Positions 15,698-25,607 are shown, counted from the stretch's first letter. The stretch is DNA of 64,000 bases from JAIBBV01 sp044347745 (GCA_044347745.1 JBIKUD010000015.1:1-64000); one strand, 5' to 3'. The notes: a model not told the origin generated them from the letters alone. Program-made: numbers and translations.

Positions 15698-16411
15698 CTA
15701 TTTGTCTTTAAGCGTATGTTCAAAAAGTTGCTTCATACTATCCCTTAGCTCATCGTAATTTGCCGAAGGAGGCGGGATAGCAGGAGAGGATAGTGCCGCT
15801 TGAATTGAGGCGAAAACTACGACTATCACAAATGTGCTTAATGCCGAAACAAGAACGTACCCTATCCGCCGTGACTCTGGAACCTGAGTCAACACGCCGA
15901 GGCCGGTCCAAAAAAGATAAATAGAATAGAGTGCGGCAGCCGCAAAGGCAAAAAGAGCTAAAATAGGGAGTAGCGAGAGGATGCTAGCTACCATTAGTGG
16001 AGTCGTGGAATAGGCGCACAAACGAAACGCGACCTCTCTTGAAACTGTTGCTTCAAACTTAGGAGCAAAAAATTCAAGCACGATTGCTGCCACATAAAGC
16101 ATACCGAGCATAAGAACGTAAGACACCGCTTGGGTAAGCAGGGTGCTGAATAGTGGAGCGCGATAGGTACCCAAAAAAGGAACGTTGATGCCAATAACTG
16201 CTAAACTAAGAAAACCGGTTAACGCAGGTAATAAGGCCAATATTAAGATATATTCTTTATAGAGCTCGGTTATCGACTTATTCTCAGTCGCAATCTGCTT
16301 CCAGGTTTCAGTGGGCTGCAACAGCAGGGCCTTCGCGCGGCAAAAAACCGTGGTTAATTTTTGTTTGCAGCAGCCGACGGTGCATTGAGAGTTGTTCGAA
16401 TTGGTTTCCAT
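15698..16411 (-). CDS. Yip1-family membrane protein
   Basis: Five or six hydrophobic segments follow a short Cys-rich N terminus (CTVGCCKQKLTTVFC). The start of the conserved part, LLLQPTETWKQIATEN, is typical of bacterial Yip1-domain (PF04893) proteins, as is the following alternation of long helices. Function in bacteria is not established. The frame is open to 16522, but the N-terminal extension has no family resemblance, so ATG 16411 (about 237 residues) is preferred. It lies downstream of fliG on the same strand. Confidence 0.7.
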   Translation of the reverse strand: METNSNNSQCTVGCCKQKLTTVFCRAKALLLQPTETWKQIATENKSITELYKEYILILALLPALTGFLSLAVIGINVPFLGTYRAPLFSTLLTQAVSYVLMLGMLYVAAIVLEFFAPKFEATVSREVAFRLCAYSTTPLMVASILSLLPILALFAFAAAALYSIYLFWTGLGVLTQVPESRRIGYVLVSALSTFVIVVVFASIQAALSSPAIPPPSANYDELRDSMKQLFEHTLKDK

Positions 16412-16534
16412 AGTCGCAATTATCCGCGGCAATTTAAACTTCTGCAAGATACAGTTATAGTGAATTAGACTGGGAAATAGGCGCTTCAAAGGGCTTTGAG
16501 AGCCGTAAGTTGAAGGCCGCAACGATCTATGAAA

Positions 16535-17539
16535 TTAAACGAACTGTTCTTCAGCTCCAGCACCGCCAACCACAATCTTGCCTTCAGCCTCTAAGCGACG
16601 AACGATATCGACGATTCCTTGTTGGGCTTTTTCCACGTCTTTAAGTTTGACTGGGCCCATTGCTTCTAGATCTTCCTTAATCATCTGGGCAGCACGTTGT
16701 GAAACGTTGCGGAAGAGGAGGTCTTGTAGTTCTGGACTTGCAGTCTTTAGCGCAAGCACTAACTGATCACGTGGAATTTCTTTAAGGACTGTTTGAATAC
16801 CCTTGTCGTCGATTTTTTTGCAGTCTTCAAAGGTGAACATGAGGTTTCGAATCTGTTCCGCAAGCTCAGGGAACATTTCTTCGATTTCGGTCAGGATACG
16901 CTCCTCATTGGTGCGATCGACAAAGTTAAGAATATCGGCGGCAGCTTTTGGACCACCAATTTCTTCTTCTTCTGATAATCCGTTGCCTCGAAGCTGTGAG
17001 CGAAGCACCTCGCGAACCTCGTCAACGACATCACCTTTAACGTTATTTAGATTTGCAATTCGAACAAGCACATCTGTTTGGGTTTCCTCGTTCATTTTCT
17101 GCAATACACCCGCAGATTGATCGGGATTCATTTTGGTCATCAAGAAGGCGACCGTTTGTGGATGCTCAGCAGCTATAAAGCCGTTAAGAATTTTCTCTGG
17201 AACGTCAGAAATAATGGCACTAATAGGCTCTTTTCTCGATCCCGTAATATACTCGAGTAAGCCTTCTCCCGCTTGGTCACCGAAGGCTTGTGAAATGACG
17301 TCCTTGGCAAACTCGCGACCATCAATAAGCAGCGTATCACCCGCTTTGAGCATGTTCCGAAATTCGCGCACCACAGTCATTTGGGTTTCACGGTCAACTT
17401 CAGAAACGGCCATAAATGCGCGGCTGATGCGCTTCACCTCTTGTTCGTTGAGGTTTTGAAGCACGTCTGAAGCAGTTTGCTTACCGAGTGATAGAAGTGT
17501 AAGCGCGGCCTTCTCTGTATTATTCAAATCGCGAGCCAT
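16535..17539 (-). CDS. fliG: Flagellar motor switch protein FliG
   Basis: A 334-residue rotor protein of the flagellar C ring, where it couples stator torque to the switch. The N-terminal domain (LNNTEKAALTLLSLG) binds FliF. The middle domain carries the signature EHPQTVAFLMTKM, and the C-terminal domain (MFTFEDCKKIDDKGIQTVLKEI) contains the charged torque helix. Length is normal. It is separated from the other flagellar genes in this window, which is common in delta-type lineages. It is divergent from the sugar nucleotidyltransferase gene. Confidence 0.95.
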   Translation of the reverse strand: MARDLNNTEKAALTLLSLGKQTASDVLQNLNEQEVKRISRAFMAVSEVDRETQMTVVREFRNMLKAGDTLLIDGREFAKDVISQAFGDQAGEGLLEYITGSRKEPISAIISDVPEKILNGFIAAEHPQTVAFLMTKMNPDQSAGVLQKMNEETQTDVLVRIANLNNVKGDVVDEVREVLRSQLRGNGLSEEEEIGGPKAAADILNFVDRTNEERILTEIEEMFPELAEQIRNLMFTFEDCKKIDDKGIQTVLKEIPRDQLVLALKTASPELQDLLFRNVSQRAAQMIKEDLEAMGPVKLKDVEKAQQGIVDIVRRLEAEGKIVVGGAGAEEQFV

Positions 17540-17736
17540 GATATTGTAGTGTCTATAATCGAGTTCAAGCCTGTATATTTAAGCGCAAATCTGACCAGTG
17601 TCGTGATTGGGCACAACAAGAGATAATGATGCACGCACGGTCTAATGGATTTAGATGTCGGAAAGACAAAGAAGGCACTTAAAAAGTGCACAAGCTAACT
17701 AGCTGTAGATATTATGTATTTTACAACGAGTAGTAT

Positions 17737-18471
17737 ATGAAGGCAATTATGTTGGCGGCAGGGCTAGGCACCCGTCTCGGCGCATTAACCGCTGAGAAGC
17801 CTAAAGCGATGGTTGCCGTCGCTGATAGGCCGATGTGTGAATGGGTGATAGGGCGCCTTAAAAAGGCGGGAGTGACGCAGTTAATTGTCAATTTGCACTA
17901 TAAAGGCGACCTCATAAAAGAGTTTTTTAAGAAGAAAGAAAACTTTGGCATAGAAGTGCAGTTTTCCTATGAGCCTGAGATTCTAGGAACCGGGGGCGGG
18001 CTTAAGAATGTAGAGTGGTTCTTTAAGGACACCGCCGCGTTTATCGTTCACAATTGTGATGTCTATTCAGATATTGATCTGAATGCCGTCGTCCTCGCTC
18101 ACAAAGAACGTAACGCACTTGCAACACTTGTGACTCGAGCTGCTGAGGAAAGTTCCTATTTATGCTTTAACTCAAAGCATGAGCTTGTGGGCTGGGAAAA
18201 TCATTCCAAGTCTCAGTCGAAGCTTGTAGCAGCAAGCGAGGCCTATTCGCGAAAAGTATTTACAGGAATTCAAGTGCTCTCGCCCCGGATTTTTGGATAC
18301 ATGACGAACTACCACGGAGCTTTTTCCATTATTGATACGTATCTTGAAGCAGCCGCAAAAGGTGAGAGAGTGCAAGAATATTCAAGCGATGCACATTACT
18401 GGATTGATATGGGTACTCCAGAAAAACATCGACAGTTGGGTGAATATTTGTTTTCGCAGGCAAAAAATTAA
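17737..18471 (+). CDS. Sugar-1-phosphate nucleotidyltransferase (NTP_transferase family)
   Basis: A 244-residue single-domain enzyme. The N terminus MKAIMLAAGLGTRLGALT has the pyrophosphorylase G-x-G-x-R loop, and KPKAMVAVADRP supplies the catalytic Lys. HNCDVYSDIDL carries the metal-binding Asp, and YHGAFSIIDTYLEAAAKG and YWIDMGTPEKH are typical of the mannose-1-phosphate guanylyltransferase/MurU/HddC group. It activates a sugar phosphate for polysaccharide, LPS or cell-wall recycling; NDP and sugar specificity cannot be fixed by eye. The short length, without an acyltransferase domain, excludes GlmU. Confidence 0.88.
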   Translation: MKAIMLAAGLGTRLGALTAEKPKAMVAVADRPMCEWVIGRLKKAGVTQLIVNLHYKGDLIKEFFKKKENFGIEVQFSYEPEILGTGGGLKNVEWFFKDTAAFIVHNCDVYSDIDLNAVVLAHKERNALATLVTRAAEESSYLCFNSKHELVGWENHSKSQSKLVAASEAYSRKVFTGIQVLSPRIFGYMTNYHGAFSIIDTYLEAAAKGERVQEYSSDAHYWIDMGTPEKHRQLGEYLFSQAKN

Positions 18472-18486
18472 CTTACGCACGGCGAA

Positions 18487-20247
18487 TTACCGAGATGCAG
18501 AAAAGTATTCCTTCCAGCGAGTATCAACCAAACGCTTAGTAGCAGGATCACATTCAAGTTCAGCCGGATAGCTTGGCTTCATACGCGCATCAATTAGAAT
18601 TGGGCCTTCATAGGATAAATGATTGCGCACAATTTCCTTTTTAGCCGCATAGATATCGGCTCCGGGCTCAAAACGGGTGAAGGTAGTCCACAAAAAAGTT
18701 GAAGAAGTGCGGCAGGTCTTTTGTGCGTCATCTACTAATACAACCAAAGGCCAGTTTTTGAAGTGTGGCAATTTTGAAAGCACCGCTCCAAGCAAAGGTT
18801 CATCTTTTGCAGGGGGGCCTGCCACCACCAAACATCCAGGACAATAAACCACCGCCTCCGAGATGCCTGGCGGCAACTCTTGTGAAAATGTGTGCGGTAG
18901 TTCTCGAATAGGATCGCCAACACCCAAAAGCACTCCTTTACTGCCTTCATTCACCCGTGGGCCTGTATAATCAAGTGTATCCATTGCAAGATTTGAGAAC
19001 ACATACAGGTCTGTTCGGAAATCAGCACGCGCCAGGATATACGTGAGTAGCGACCTAAAATCTTTGAGGTCCATTTTTTTATCAACAAGAAGCAAAAATT
19101 TGGTAAGCGACAGCTGTCCTTCGCCAAGAATGCGAAATGCTGAAGCCATGGCTTCGCGTTTGTAGCGCTGCTTTACTACTGCGCTACTGAGTGAATGAAA
19201 CCCAGTTTCGCCATAGGACCAAAGGTCCTCTACAGCCGGCATCACTATCGGGAAGAGCGGCGAAAGCAGACTTTGTAAATAGTCACCAATAAAAAAATCT
19301 TCTTGTTTCGGTTTGCCCACCACCGTTGCGGCGCACACCGCATTTTTGCGATGGAGCAGTCCCGCACAGCGAAAAACAGGATAATCATGTTTTAGCGAGT
19401 AATAACCGTAATGATCTCCAAAAGGACCCTCCGGACGGAATTCGTTGGGGTTCACAGTGCCGACAAGCACAAACTCGGCGTCAGCCACCACAGGAAGTGG
19501 CCCAAATGGATTATGCGCAAGTGGTAATCTTTTTCCGAGAACCAAAGAAGCAAGTAATAGTTCGGGTACATTTTCGGGAAGGGGAGCGATGGCGGAAAGA
19601 ATAAGAGCCGGAGGTCCGCCGATGTGAATGTTAACCGGTAGATTCTGTCCTAATTTTTTTGCTTCTGCGAGGTGAAATCCAGCACCTTTGCCAATTTGGC
19701 AATGTAACCCCGTGGTATCGTCATCAAAGCGTTGAATGCGATACATGCCTAAATTGTGAATGCCCAGCGTGGGATGCTCGGTATACACGAGAGGCAGCGT
19801 AATAAAGGGGCCCCCATCTTCTTCCCATGTGGTGAGCAGGGGTAAGCGAGTGAGTCGGGCTGGCTTGTCAGCAACTTCAGTAACTGCTCCGTTAGCGCTT
19901 CGCTTGAGACCAATGCGAGCAAGATCGGCAAAAAGTTTTCGCTTTCCCCAAAGTTTTGAAAGTGTCGGAGGTAGTAATTCATGAGGCAGCGCGGCAATCT
20001 CCTGAACGAGTTTTTCCGGACGTTTACCAAACGCAAGCTCCATGCGTTTTTGGGTTCCAAACAAATTGGTTACGAGTGGAAATGCTGCACCTTTAATATT
20101 CGTAAAAAGTAATGCGGGCCCTCCCTCGTCAATAATGCGGCGGTGAATTTCTGCAGCCTCTAATCGAGCATCAACAGGAGCAGATATTTCGACGATATCT
20201 CGCTCTTTGCGCAGCAGGCTAATAAATGACTGAAGATCGCCAATCAT
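18487..20247 (-). CDS. UbiD-family prenyl-FMN decarboxylase
   Basis: A 586-residue member of the UbiD family, reversible decarboxylases that use prenylated FMN. Recognisable parts are the N-terminal DLQSFISLLRKERDIVEI, GLHCQIGKGAGFH in the flavin/metal region, and NEFRPEGPFGDHYGYYSL, the family hallmark carrying part of the Glu-Arg-Glu triad. The C-terminal part is long, as in menaquinone-type (MqnL) or quinone-biosynthesis members; UbiD itself is about 490. No UbiX prenyltransferase lies in the window. It is 9 bases downstream of the aldo/keto reductase gene, so both are likely one transcript. Confidence 0.88.
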   Translation of the reverse strand: MIGDLQSFISLLRKERDIVEISAPVDARLEAAEIHRRIIDEGGPALLFTNIKGAAFPLVTNLFGTQKRMELAFGKRPEKLVQEIAALPHELLPPTLSKLWGKRKLFADLARIGLKRSANGAVTEVADKPARLTRLPLLTTWEEDGGPFITLPLVYTEHPTLGIHNLGMYRIQRFDDDTTGLHCQIGKGAGFHLAEAKKLGQNLPVNIHIGGPPALILSAIAPLPENVPELLLASLVLGKRLPLAHNPFGPLPVVADAEFVLVGTVNPNEFRPEGPFGDHYGYYSLKHDYPVFRCAGLLHRKNAVCAATVVGKPKQEDFFIGDYLQSLLSPLFPIVMPAVEDLWSYGETGFHSLSSAVVKQRYKREAMASAFRILGEGQLSLTKFLLLVDKKMDLKDFRSLLTYILARADFRTDLYVFSNLAMDTLDYTGPRVNEGSKGVLLGVGDPIRELPHTFSQELPPGISEAVVYCPGCLVVAGPPAKDEPLLGAVLSKLPHFKNWPLVVLVDDAQKTCRTSSTFLWTTFTRFEPGADIYAAKKEIVRNHLSYEGPILIDARMKPSYPAELECDPATKRLVDTRWKEYFSASR

Positions 20248-20256
20248 GCACTTTTC

Positions 20257-21288
20257 CTACACCGGTCTTGGATTTCTTTCACTAAAAAAAGCTTGATGCC
20301 AAGTTGGGTAGGGCAGCGGACGTGCGCTCGCCGTATCCAGCGTTTTTATCTGATCCGACGTAAGGCTCCAACCAAGTGCCCCAATATTTTCTTTAAGCTG
20401 GGTTTCGTTACGAGCGCCTATGATAATGGTTGAGACAGAGGGCCTTTGCAGCAGCCAATTCAGGGCAACCTGAGGAACACTCTTTTTTACCTCTGAAGCA
20501 ACTACCTCAAGGGCGTCCACTACCTGATACAGATATTCAGTTTCAACTTGAGGCCCAAGATCAGCAGCTAATTGATGGGTAAGTCGAGTCCCTGAAGCAG
20601 GAGCATGGCCGCGTTTAATTTTGCCCGTTAAGCGGCCCCATCCAAGTGGGCTCCACACTACTGCGCCAACACCCTGGTCTAATGCAAGTGGCATGAGGTC
20701 CCACTCGTAGTCACGTCCCACAAGAGAATAATAGGCCTGATGGGCCACATAACGAGTCCAGCCATGCTTCTCAGAAATGGCAAGTGACTTCATTAAATGC
20801 CAACTAGAAAAATTAGAGCAGCCAATATAGCGAATTTTACCCTGCTGAACCATGCGGTGTAAGGTGTCTAGCGTTTCTTCAATTGGCGTCGAAGCGTCAA
20901 ATCCATGAAGCTGGTAGAGATCAATATAGTCAGTGCCTAAACGCTTTAAACTTCCCTCTACCGCTCGTATAAGATGGAAACGTGAAGAGCCAACTTCGTT
21001 CGGTCCAGAACCCCAGGCAAAAGTTCCCTTGGTTGATATGAGAACTTGGTCTCGCCGTCCCTTAATGGCTTGACCCAAAATTTCTTCAGCCACTCCCGCA
21101 GAATAAATATCGGCTGAGTCGAACATATTGAGGCCAGCCTCTAAGCACACATCTATGAGGCGGCTTGCTTCTTTGACATCGCTTGAGCCGAAACCTTTAA
21201 ATAGTTCGCCTTTCCCGCCAAAAGTGCCCGTACCAAGGGTGAGAACTGGAACTTTGAGTCCTGAATTTCCAAGTCGACGATATTCCAT
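20257..21288 (-). CDS. Aldo/keto reductase
   Basis: A 343-residue NADPH-dependent oxidoreductase with a TIM-barrel fold. It opens with MEYRRLGNSGLKVPVLTLGTG. The catalytic tetrad is visible: Asp in FDSADIYSAG (with Tyr), Lys in LISTKGTF and His in LYQLHGFD. The cofactor end is VSTIIIGARNETQLKEN. Length and motifs fit the YajO/IolS-like AKR group. It begins the operon with the UbiD gene. No substrate can be assigned, and a functional link to UbiD is not established. Confidence 0.9.
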   Translation of the reverse strand: MEYRRLGNSGLKVPVLTLGTGTFGGKGELFKGFGSSDVKEASRLIDVCLEAGLNMFDSADIYSAGVAEEILGQAIKGRRDQVLISTKGTFAWGSGPNEVGSSRFHLIRAVEGSLKRLGTDYIDLYQLHGFDASTPIEETLDTLHRMVQQGKIRYIGCSNFSSWHLMKSLAISEKHGWTRYVAHQAYYSLVGRDYEWDLMPLALDQGVGAVVWSPLGWGRLTGKIKRGHAPASGTRLTHQLAADLGPQVETEYLYQVVDALEVVASEVKKSVPQVALNWLLQRPSVSTIIIGARNETQLKENIGALGWSLTSDQIKTLDTASARPLPYPTWHQAFFSERNPRPV

Positions 21289-21453
21289 GAGGCGCTCCCT
21301 AAATTGTTGCGAGCCCCTAGCTTAGCTGCTGTGAGTGCCAAGAACAAGAAATGCGGGTAGCGTAGGCCATAATCTAAATTGAGTACCGCTAATTACTCTC
21401 CGTCAGCCCGTCAGCTGTGCCCGCCCCGGTTTTCCAGCATCTGAGCCTGCTTG

Positions 21454-21629
21454 GCCTGAGCGTGTCTAAGGCAGCTTGTAGAAATTTTTGCACCACCAAG
21501 ACCGCTAAGACCGCAAAGTAGGCAACCCTTAGGAACTTTCACTTCGTGTTCTTGGCGGTCTTAGTGGTAAAATACTCCTCTGCGCCAATCTTGCACTGCT
21601 CGACTTGCCCGCCCTGAGCTTATCGAAGT
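21454..21629. repeat. Composite palindromic intergenic repeat cluster
   Basis: The 359-base gap upstream of the aldo/keto reductase holds several repeats. A 27-base arm at 21492-21518 (ACCACCAAGACCGCTAAGAC and on) pairs imperfectly with the reverse complement of 21542-21568. Inside each arm the unit AAGACCGC is itself repeated or echoed. Two GCCTGAGC-type elements flank it, GCCTGAGCGTGTCTAAG (21454-21470) and GCCCTGAGCTTATCGAAG (21611-21628). Both resemble CCTGAGC..GTCGAAGG elements dispersed in many bacterial genomes. It is probably a mobile or REP-like element rather than a gene. Confidence 0.7.
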
Positions 21630-21647
21630 GAACTTTCAATTCTCCGC

Positions 21648-24600
21648 CTAAGCCTCGCGGTCTTCAGCCGACAATCCATCAAGTGGCAACGGACTAAAGA
21701 GATTTTCAAGATCATCTTTGCTCAGTGAAAGAGTGCTTAACCCATTTTCATTAATCAGAGCCTCTACAAGCTTAGCCTTCTTGGCTTTAAGCTGCATAAT
21801 CTTCTGTTCAATCGAATTCTCAGTAATCAAGCGGTACACATGAACCGTTTTGGTTTGTCCAATTCGGTGCGCTCGGTCTACAGCCTGATTTTCTACAGCA
21901 GGGTTCCACCACGGATCGTAAATGACCACGGTATCAGCGGCCGTTAAGTTAAGACCCGTGCCACCAGCTTTCAAACTTACCAAGAAAAGCCGTACGTCCG
22001 AGTCCCCATTAAAGCGATCAATAAGCTCCTGACGATTGCGTGTCGCGCCATCCAGGTAGAGATGACTAACTTTTTCCTCTTCAAGGAATCGGCGAATAAT
22101 TGCAAGCATTTCCCGGAACTGACTAAAGAGCAGAATTTTTCGTCCCGAATCAAGCGCTTCTCGAATTAACTCGCGAAGCAAATTAAACTTGCCAGATTCG
22201 TAGCCTGTTACTTCACGTAAGGCCTCAATTGAGTTGGGATGGTTACATACCTGCCTTAGGCGTAGCAGTGCTGCCAAAATGGAAACGCTTGCGCCGCGTA
22301 CGCCGACCTTGTTAACCGCCTCGAATACGCGTGGACGAACTTCTTCAAGAATTTCGTTATAAAGAGCAGCTTGGGAAGGAGCCATAGACACATATTGTTC
22401 TGACTCAATTTTGGGCGGCAGATCTTTTTCAACTTCCGCTTTGGTTCTGCGCAAAATAAATGGCTTGGTTTTCGAATTGAGAAAACGCGCAATTTGAACG
22501 CCTGGGCCACCTTCAAGAATTGGTTTCTCTATATAGGTTCTAAAATAGTCTACGGACCCAAGGTAGCCGGGCATCAAGAAGTCCATAATAGACCATAATT
22601 CAAGCGGCCTATTCTCAGTTGGAGTGCCGCTCAAGGCGAGGCGGCCCTTGGCCTTGAGACTTTTTGCAGCTCGGGTAGTGGCTGTCTCAGGATTCTTAAT
22701 GTTCTGGGCTTCGTCTAGAATAACGTACGAAAATTCATGTTTCTCAAGCTCGAAGCGGTCGAGTCTCAACAGTGCATAAGAGGTAATGATGAGATCATGT
22801 TTAGGAATGTCACCAAAATGTGCTTTGCGACCTGGCCCGTGTAATAGCAGAACTGACATCTCAGGCACAAAGCGTTTGATTTCGTAGAACCAATTGGTGA
22901 TTACTGAGGTTGGAGCAACAATAAGGGCGGGCTTTCCACTGGTTTTTGACTTACCTTTTTTTGGTAAGCAAATGTTCTGCAAAAACGCCAAGGTTTGTAC
23001 GGTTTTACCCAAACCCATTTCATCGGCCAAAATTCCGCCTAAACCAAAATCATTCAAGAAGTGCAGCCAGCTAAGGCCCTCACTTTGATAACTTCTGAGT
23101 TTGCCACAAAAATTCTTATGGGGCTTTTGATTGGGAATAGATTGGAATTCTCTTAATTTTTGGTGCAGCTCTTTAATGCGCGAATCAATTGAGATCGAAA
23201 ATTGTTCCTCGCTGAGTCCACTAAAACTAACCGCCTGAGCAGCGCTCATGCGCGTTTTTATGGTGTTAGATAATCTAAAATTTGAGTCTAAAATTCCTAA
23301 CGTGGTGCGTAGTTGCTGAATGCCACCGCCTGGCACTTTTGCATAGGCACCGCTATCTAGCCGGATCCAGCGGTCGCTGCCACCTTTTGCATTTTTAAAC
23401 AAAGTGCTGAGCGGCACATTCGCATTGTTTTGTGTTAATGAAACTTGGCAGTCAAACCAGTCAACCTTTGATGATGATTTGCTGCGTAATTCCTCGTCTC
23501 GAGATGCTTGAATAGAAACAGAGATGTTGAGTTCTGAAAATTTAAGAGCTTTACGCACTTGTTCGAGACCCAGCACTTTCCACTCAGCGGGCAGTGCAGA
23601 TTTACTTTGATGCACCAGATCCAGTGCATGGTCGCCTGAAACCGACACGCTGCGGCTTTCCCCTGCCGGGTTGAATCCCAATGATTTTAATAAATCGATG
23701 CAGTCACGTTCGTAGCTGCGATTTGGCAAATAGACCAAATTTTCGGACGCTTTTGGACTGGGGTACTCAAACTCTAATGTGCCCGCCAAAGTGAATTCAT
23801 TTTGATAGGTAGTTGCAAGCGGGGAATAGGGATCGAGATGAAACTCACGTTTCGCAAGTTCTAAAACTGGCTTAGGAGTGACAATTTCTGATTCCGGTTG
23901 AAGCTCTGGGTTTAGAACTCGAATAAATTTTGGATCAAAAAGCCCCTGTCTGAGCTCTTCTAAGATTGGCGCAATTCTACTGCGCGGATAGCTGAGTACT
24001 GCATTTTGGGCAAAGAGTGTGGCAATACGCGAGGCATGAGGGGTAACTCGATATAAGGCATTTCGTACCAAAGTCCAATACGGACCAGTGCCAATAAGTT
24101 CGCTATGTTTTAACTCGGTGCTGCCATCGCTTAAAATCCATTCCATTGAAAGATCTAGCCCATTGTCGGACCAGGCCAAGTTAAGACGCGCATCAAGTGG
24201 TTCGGTGGCAAATTCGATGTTTCGTTTGGTCGCCGCGTTTGTAACTTGCTTATATTCGGGGATAAGGCCTAACACCATTTCAATGGCGGAGCTTGCGTTG
24301 ATGTACCAAAACTTATGTTCTTCGTCCCAGCTGCCTTCATCATCAAGAATTTTAACCAGTAAGGTATCAAGTGCTCGACTACTTACCTTGGTAAAACTCT
24401 CAAACAGAATTGGGCTTTGGGGTTCTCCATCAAAGCAAACTTGAACACCGAGGCGGTCGCTTGAAAGATCCAGAATGATGCTCACTGTGGGAGAGAACGC
24501 GACAGTGGCATTTGTTTGATGCTCTTTTTGGGAAACTGAACGAATTACCTCAGCAACTTCATTGGGGCTGCCAGTTGAAGTGCGATGCACCGCTTCGGGG

Positions 24601-24950
24601 GCAGCAAATCCATTGTGCGGATCGAGAAATCCAAGATCAAACGCATGCCAAAGCAGCGCCACAGCATGTGAGCACCATTGCTCGCGCATATCCTCGGTGC
24701 TTGAACAGCTACAAGTTGCTTCTGCATCTTGATTTGCATCAAACTCTACACCCACGCTATGCATCAGTTCAGCGCTTGCGCGCACGACGCCCTTAATGGC
24801 GTTGCCCGTTTTACTGCATTCGCCCACATCACCGCTTCCGGCACGTTGTAAGCCTTCGTCAACCACAGAATAGGGAGCCCGGGTGCGAATGTAATCTAAT
24901 AATTTTGAGCGCTGAGTAGTTTGGAGCATGACCGGTCGAGTGTAGCACAA
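21648..24950 (-). CDS. SWIM zinc-finger SNF2-family helicase
   Basis: A 1,100-residue DNA-dependent ATPase. Near the N terminus a SWIM finger is seen as CSCSS...QWCSHA (CxC...CxH, about residues 59-76). The middle region is the bacterial SNF2-associated domain. Residues about 630-1080 form the motor: motif I DEMGLGKTVQT, motif II DEAQNIKNP (DEAQ), motif III LSGTPTENR, motif V KAGGTGLNLTAAD and motif VI DRAHRIGQTK. Such proteins remodel protein-DNA or RNA-polymerase complexes; the precise role is unknown. It stands alone, with the repeat cluster at its 3' end. Confidence 0.93.
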   Translation of the reverse strand: MCYTRPVMLQTTQRSKLLDYIRTRAPYSVVDEGLQRAGSGDVGECSKTGNAIKGVVRASAELMHSVGVEFDANQDAEATCSCSSTEDMREQWCSHAVALLWHAFDLGFLDPHNGFAAPEAVHRTSTGSPNEVAEVIRSVSQKEHQTNATVAFSPTVSIILDLSSDRLGVQVCFDGEPQSPILFESFTKVSSRALDTLLVKILDDEGSWDEEHKFWYINASSAIEMVLGLIPEYKQVTNAATKRNIEFATEPLDARLNLAWSDNGLDLSMEWILSDGSTELKHSELIGTGPYWTLVRNALYRVTPHASRIATLFAQNAVLSYPRSRIAPILEELRQGLFDPKFIRVLNPELQPESEIVTPKPVLELAKREFHLDPYSPLATTYQNEFTLAGTLEFEYPSPKASENLVYLPNRSYERDCIDLLKSLGFNPAGESRSVSVSGDHALDLVHQSKSALPAEWKVLGLEQVRKALKFSELNISVSIQASRDEELRSKSSSKVDWFDCQVSLTQNNANVPLSTLFKNAKGGSDRWIRLDSGAYAKVPGGGIQQLRTTLGILDSNFRLSNTIKTRMSAAQAVSFSGLSEEQFSISIDSRIKELHQKLREFQSIPNQKPHKNFCGKLRSYQSEGLSWLHFLNDFGLGGILADEMGLGKTVQTLAFLQNICLPKKGKSKTSGKPALIVAPTSVITNWFYEIKRFVPEMSVLLLHGPGRKAHFGDIPKHDLIITSYALLRLDRFELEKHEFSYVILDEAQNIKNPETATTRAAKSLKAKGRLALSGTPTENRPLELWSIMDFLMPGYLGSVDYFRTYIEKPILEGGPGVQIARFLNSKTKPFILRRTKAEVEKDLPPKIESEQYVSMAPSQAALYNEILEEVRPRVFEAVNKVGVRGASVSILAALLRLRQVCNHPNSIEALREVTGYESGKFNLLRELIREALDSGRKILLFSQFREMLAIIRRFLEEEKVSHLYLDGATRNRQELIDRFNGDSDVRLFLVSLKAGGTGLNLTAADTVVIYDPWWNPAVENQAVDRAHRIGQTKTVHVYRLITENSIEQKIMQLKAKKAKLVEALINENGLSTLSLSKDDLENLFSPLPLDGLSAEDREA

Positions 24951-25036
24951 GCATGCCGCTCTATGGAAACGGGTGAAACAAGATTAAGCCCAGCTGCATT
25001 CATTTTTTTTTCAAAAATCAGCAATGTAGGAGGTAG

Positions 25037-25216
25037 TTGAAATTATCACTGAAGATATTAGCAAAACTTGCTCGGGGCAGGAGGTGCATACGAACCCGTC
25101 AATCTTTGGTTGCCCCTTTCAATCGGCGCAAAGTGCAACGTAGCCAGATTGAATGGTTCGCGAACGCAAGGAGACTTGCACCGGAAAGTAACTCCGAAAA
25201 GCAAATAGTTCGTTAA
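25037..25216 (+). CDS. Possible very small basic protein (weak)
   Basis: A 59-codon frame starting TTG, with AGGAGG at 25028-25033, lies alone in the 295-base gap after the SNF2 gene. The product would be strongly basic (many Arg/Lys) with no signal peptide. The SD spacing of 3 bases is short and the start is non-ATG, so this may well be chance. It is recorded because no other gene fills the gap. Confidence 0.2.
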   Translation: MKLSLKILAKLARGRRCIRTRQSLVAPFNRRKVQRSQIEWFANARRLAPESNSEKQIVR

Positions 25217-25245
25217 CACTGACAAATTGATACTTACCGGCTTAG

Positions 25246-25539
25246 TTAAGCAGCAGCCCGATATCCAATAATTTGGCCATAGGGCACTGTGCGGGTTGCG
25301 CTCACCAGTGCAAGTTCTGACTCCATAACTGGCGGACGAGCCAGATTGGATTCCACAGTTGCAGCTTCTTCAGCGTCTATAAGAGAGCGAAGGCCCTCAA
25401 TTGCTGTGTCTGCGAGAGCGGCACCCAAAATATCGCCAACAAAGCCAGCAGGCCGAAGCGCAGCTAATGCTACGATTGCGCCAGCGCCAAGGGTTAAGCT
25501 CATGTCTTGTTGAGTATTTTGTACGGAAGTTTGAGTCAT
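25246..25539 (-). CDS. Small hypothetical protein
   Basis: A protein of about 97 residues, MTQTSVQNTQQDMSLTLG onward, with a hydrophobic Gly/Ala-rich segment (about residues 18-45) and a C-terminal YGQIIGYRAAA. The frame runs to 25647, but that would overlap the upstream gene by 40 bases. ATG 25539 has GGGGGA before it and is preferred. The central segment could be a membrane helix pair. No family recognised. Confidence 0.45.
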   Translation of the reverse strand: MTQTSVQNTQQDMSLTLGAGAIVALAALRPAGFVGDILGAALADTAIEGLRSLIDAEEAATVESNLARPPVMESELALVSATRTVPYGQIIGYRAAA

Positions 25540-25607
25540 GCCTTTCCCCCAAAAGGATGCCTGAGAGTATAGGGCTTCAAAGCCAAATAAACAAGGACTA
25601 GTCTGCC

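Noticed and set aside
21492..21568. CRISPR-like repeats
   Set aside because: Only one inverted pair with internal echoes; no regular direct repeats with spacers and no cas genes.
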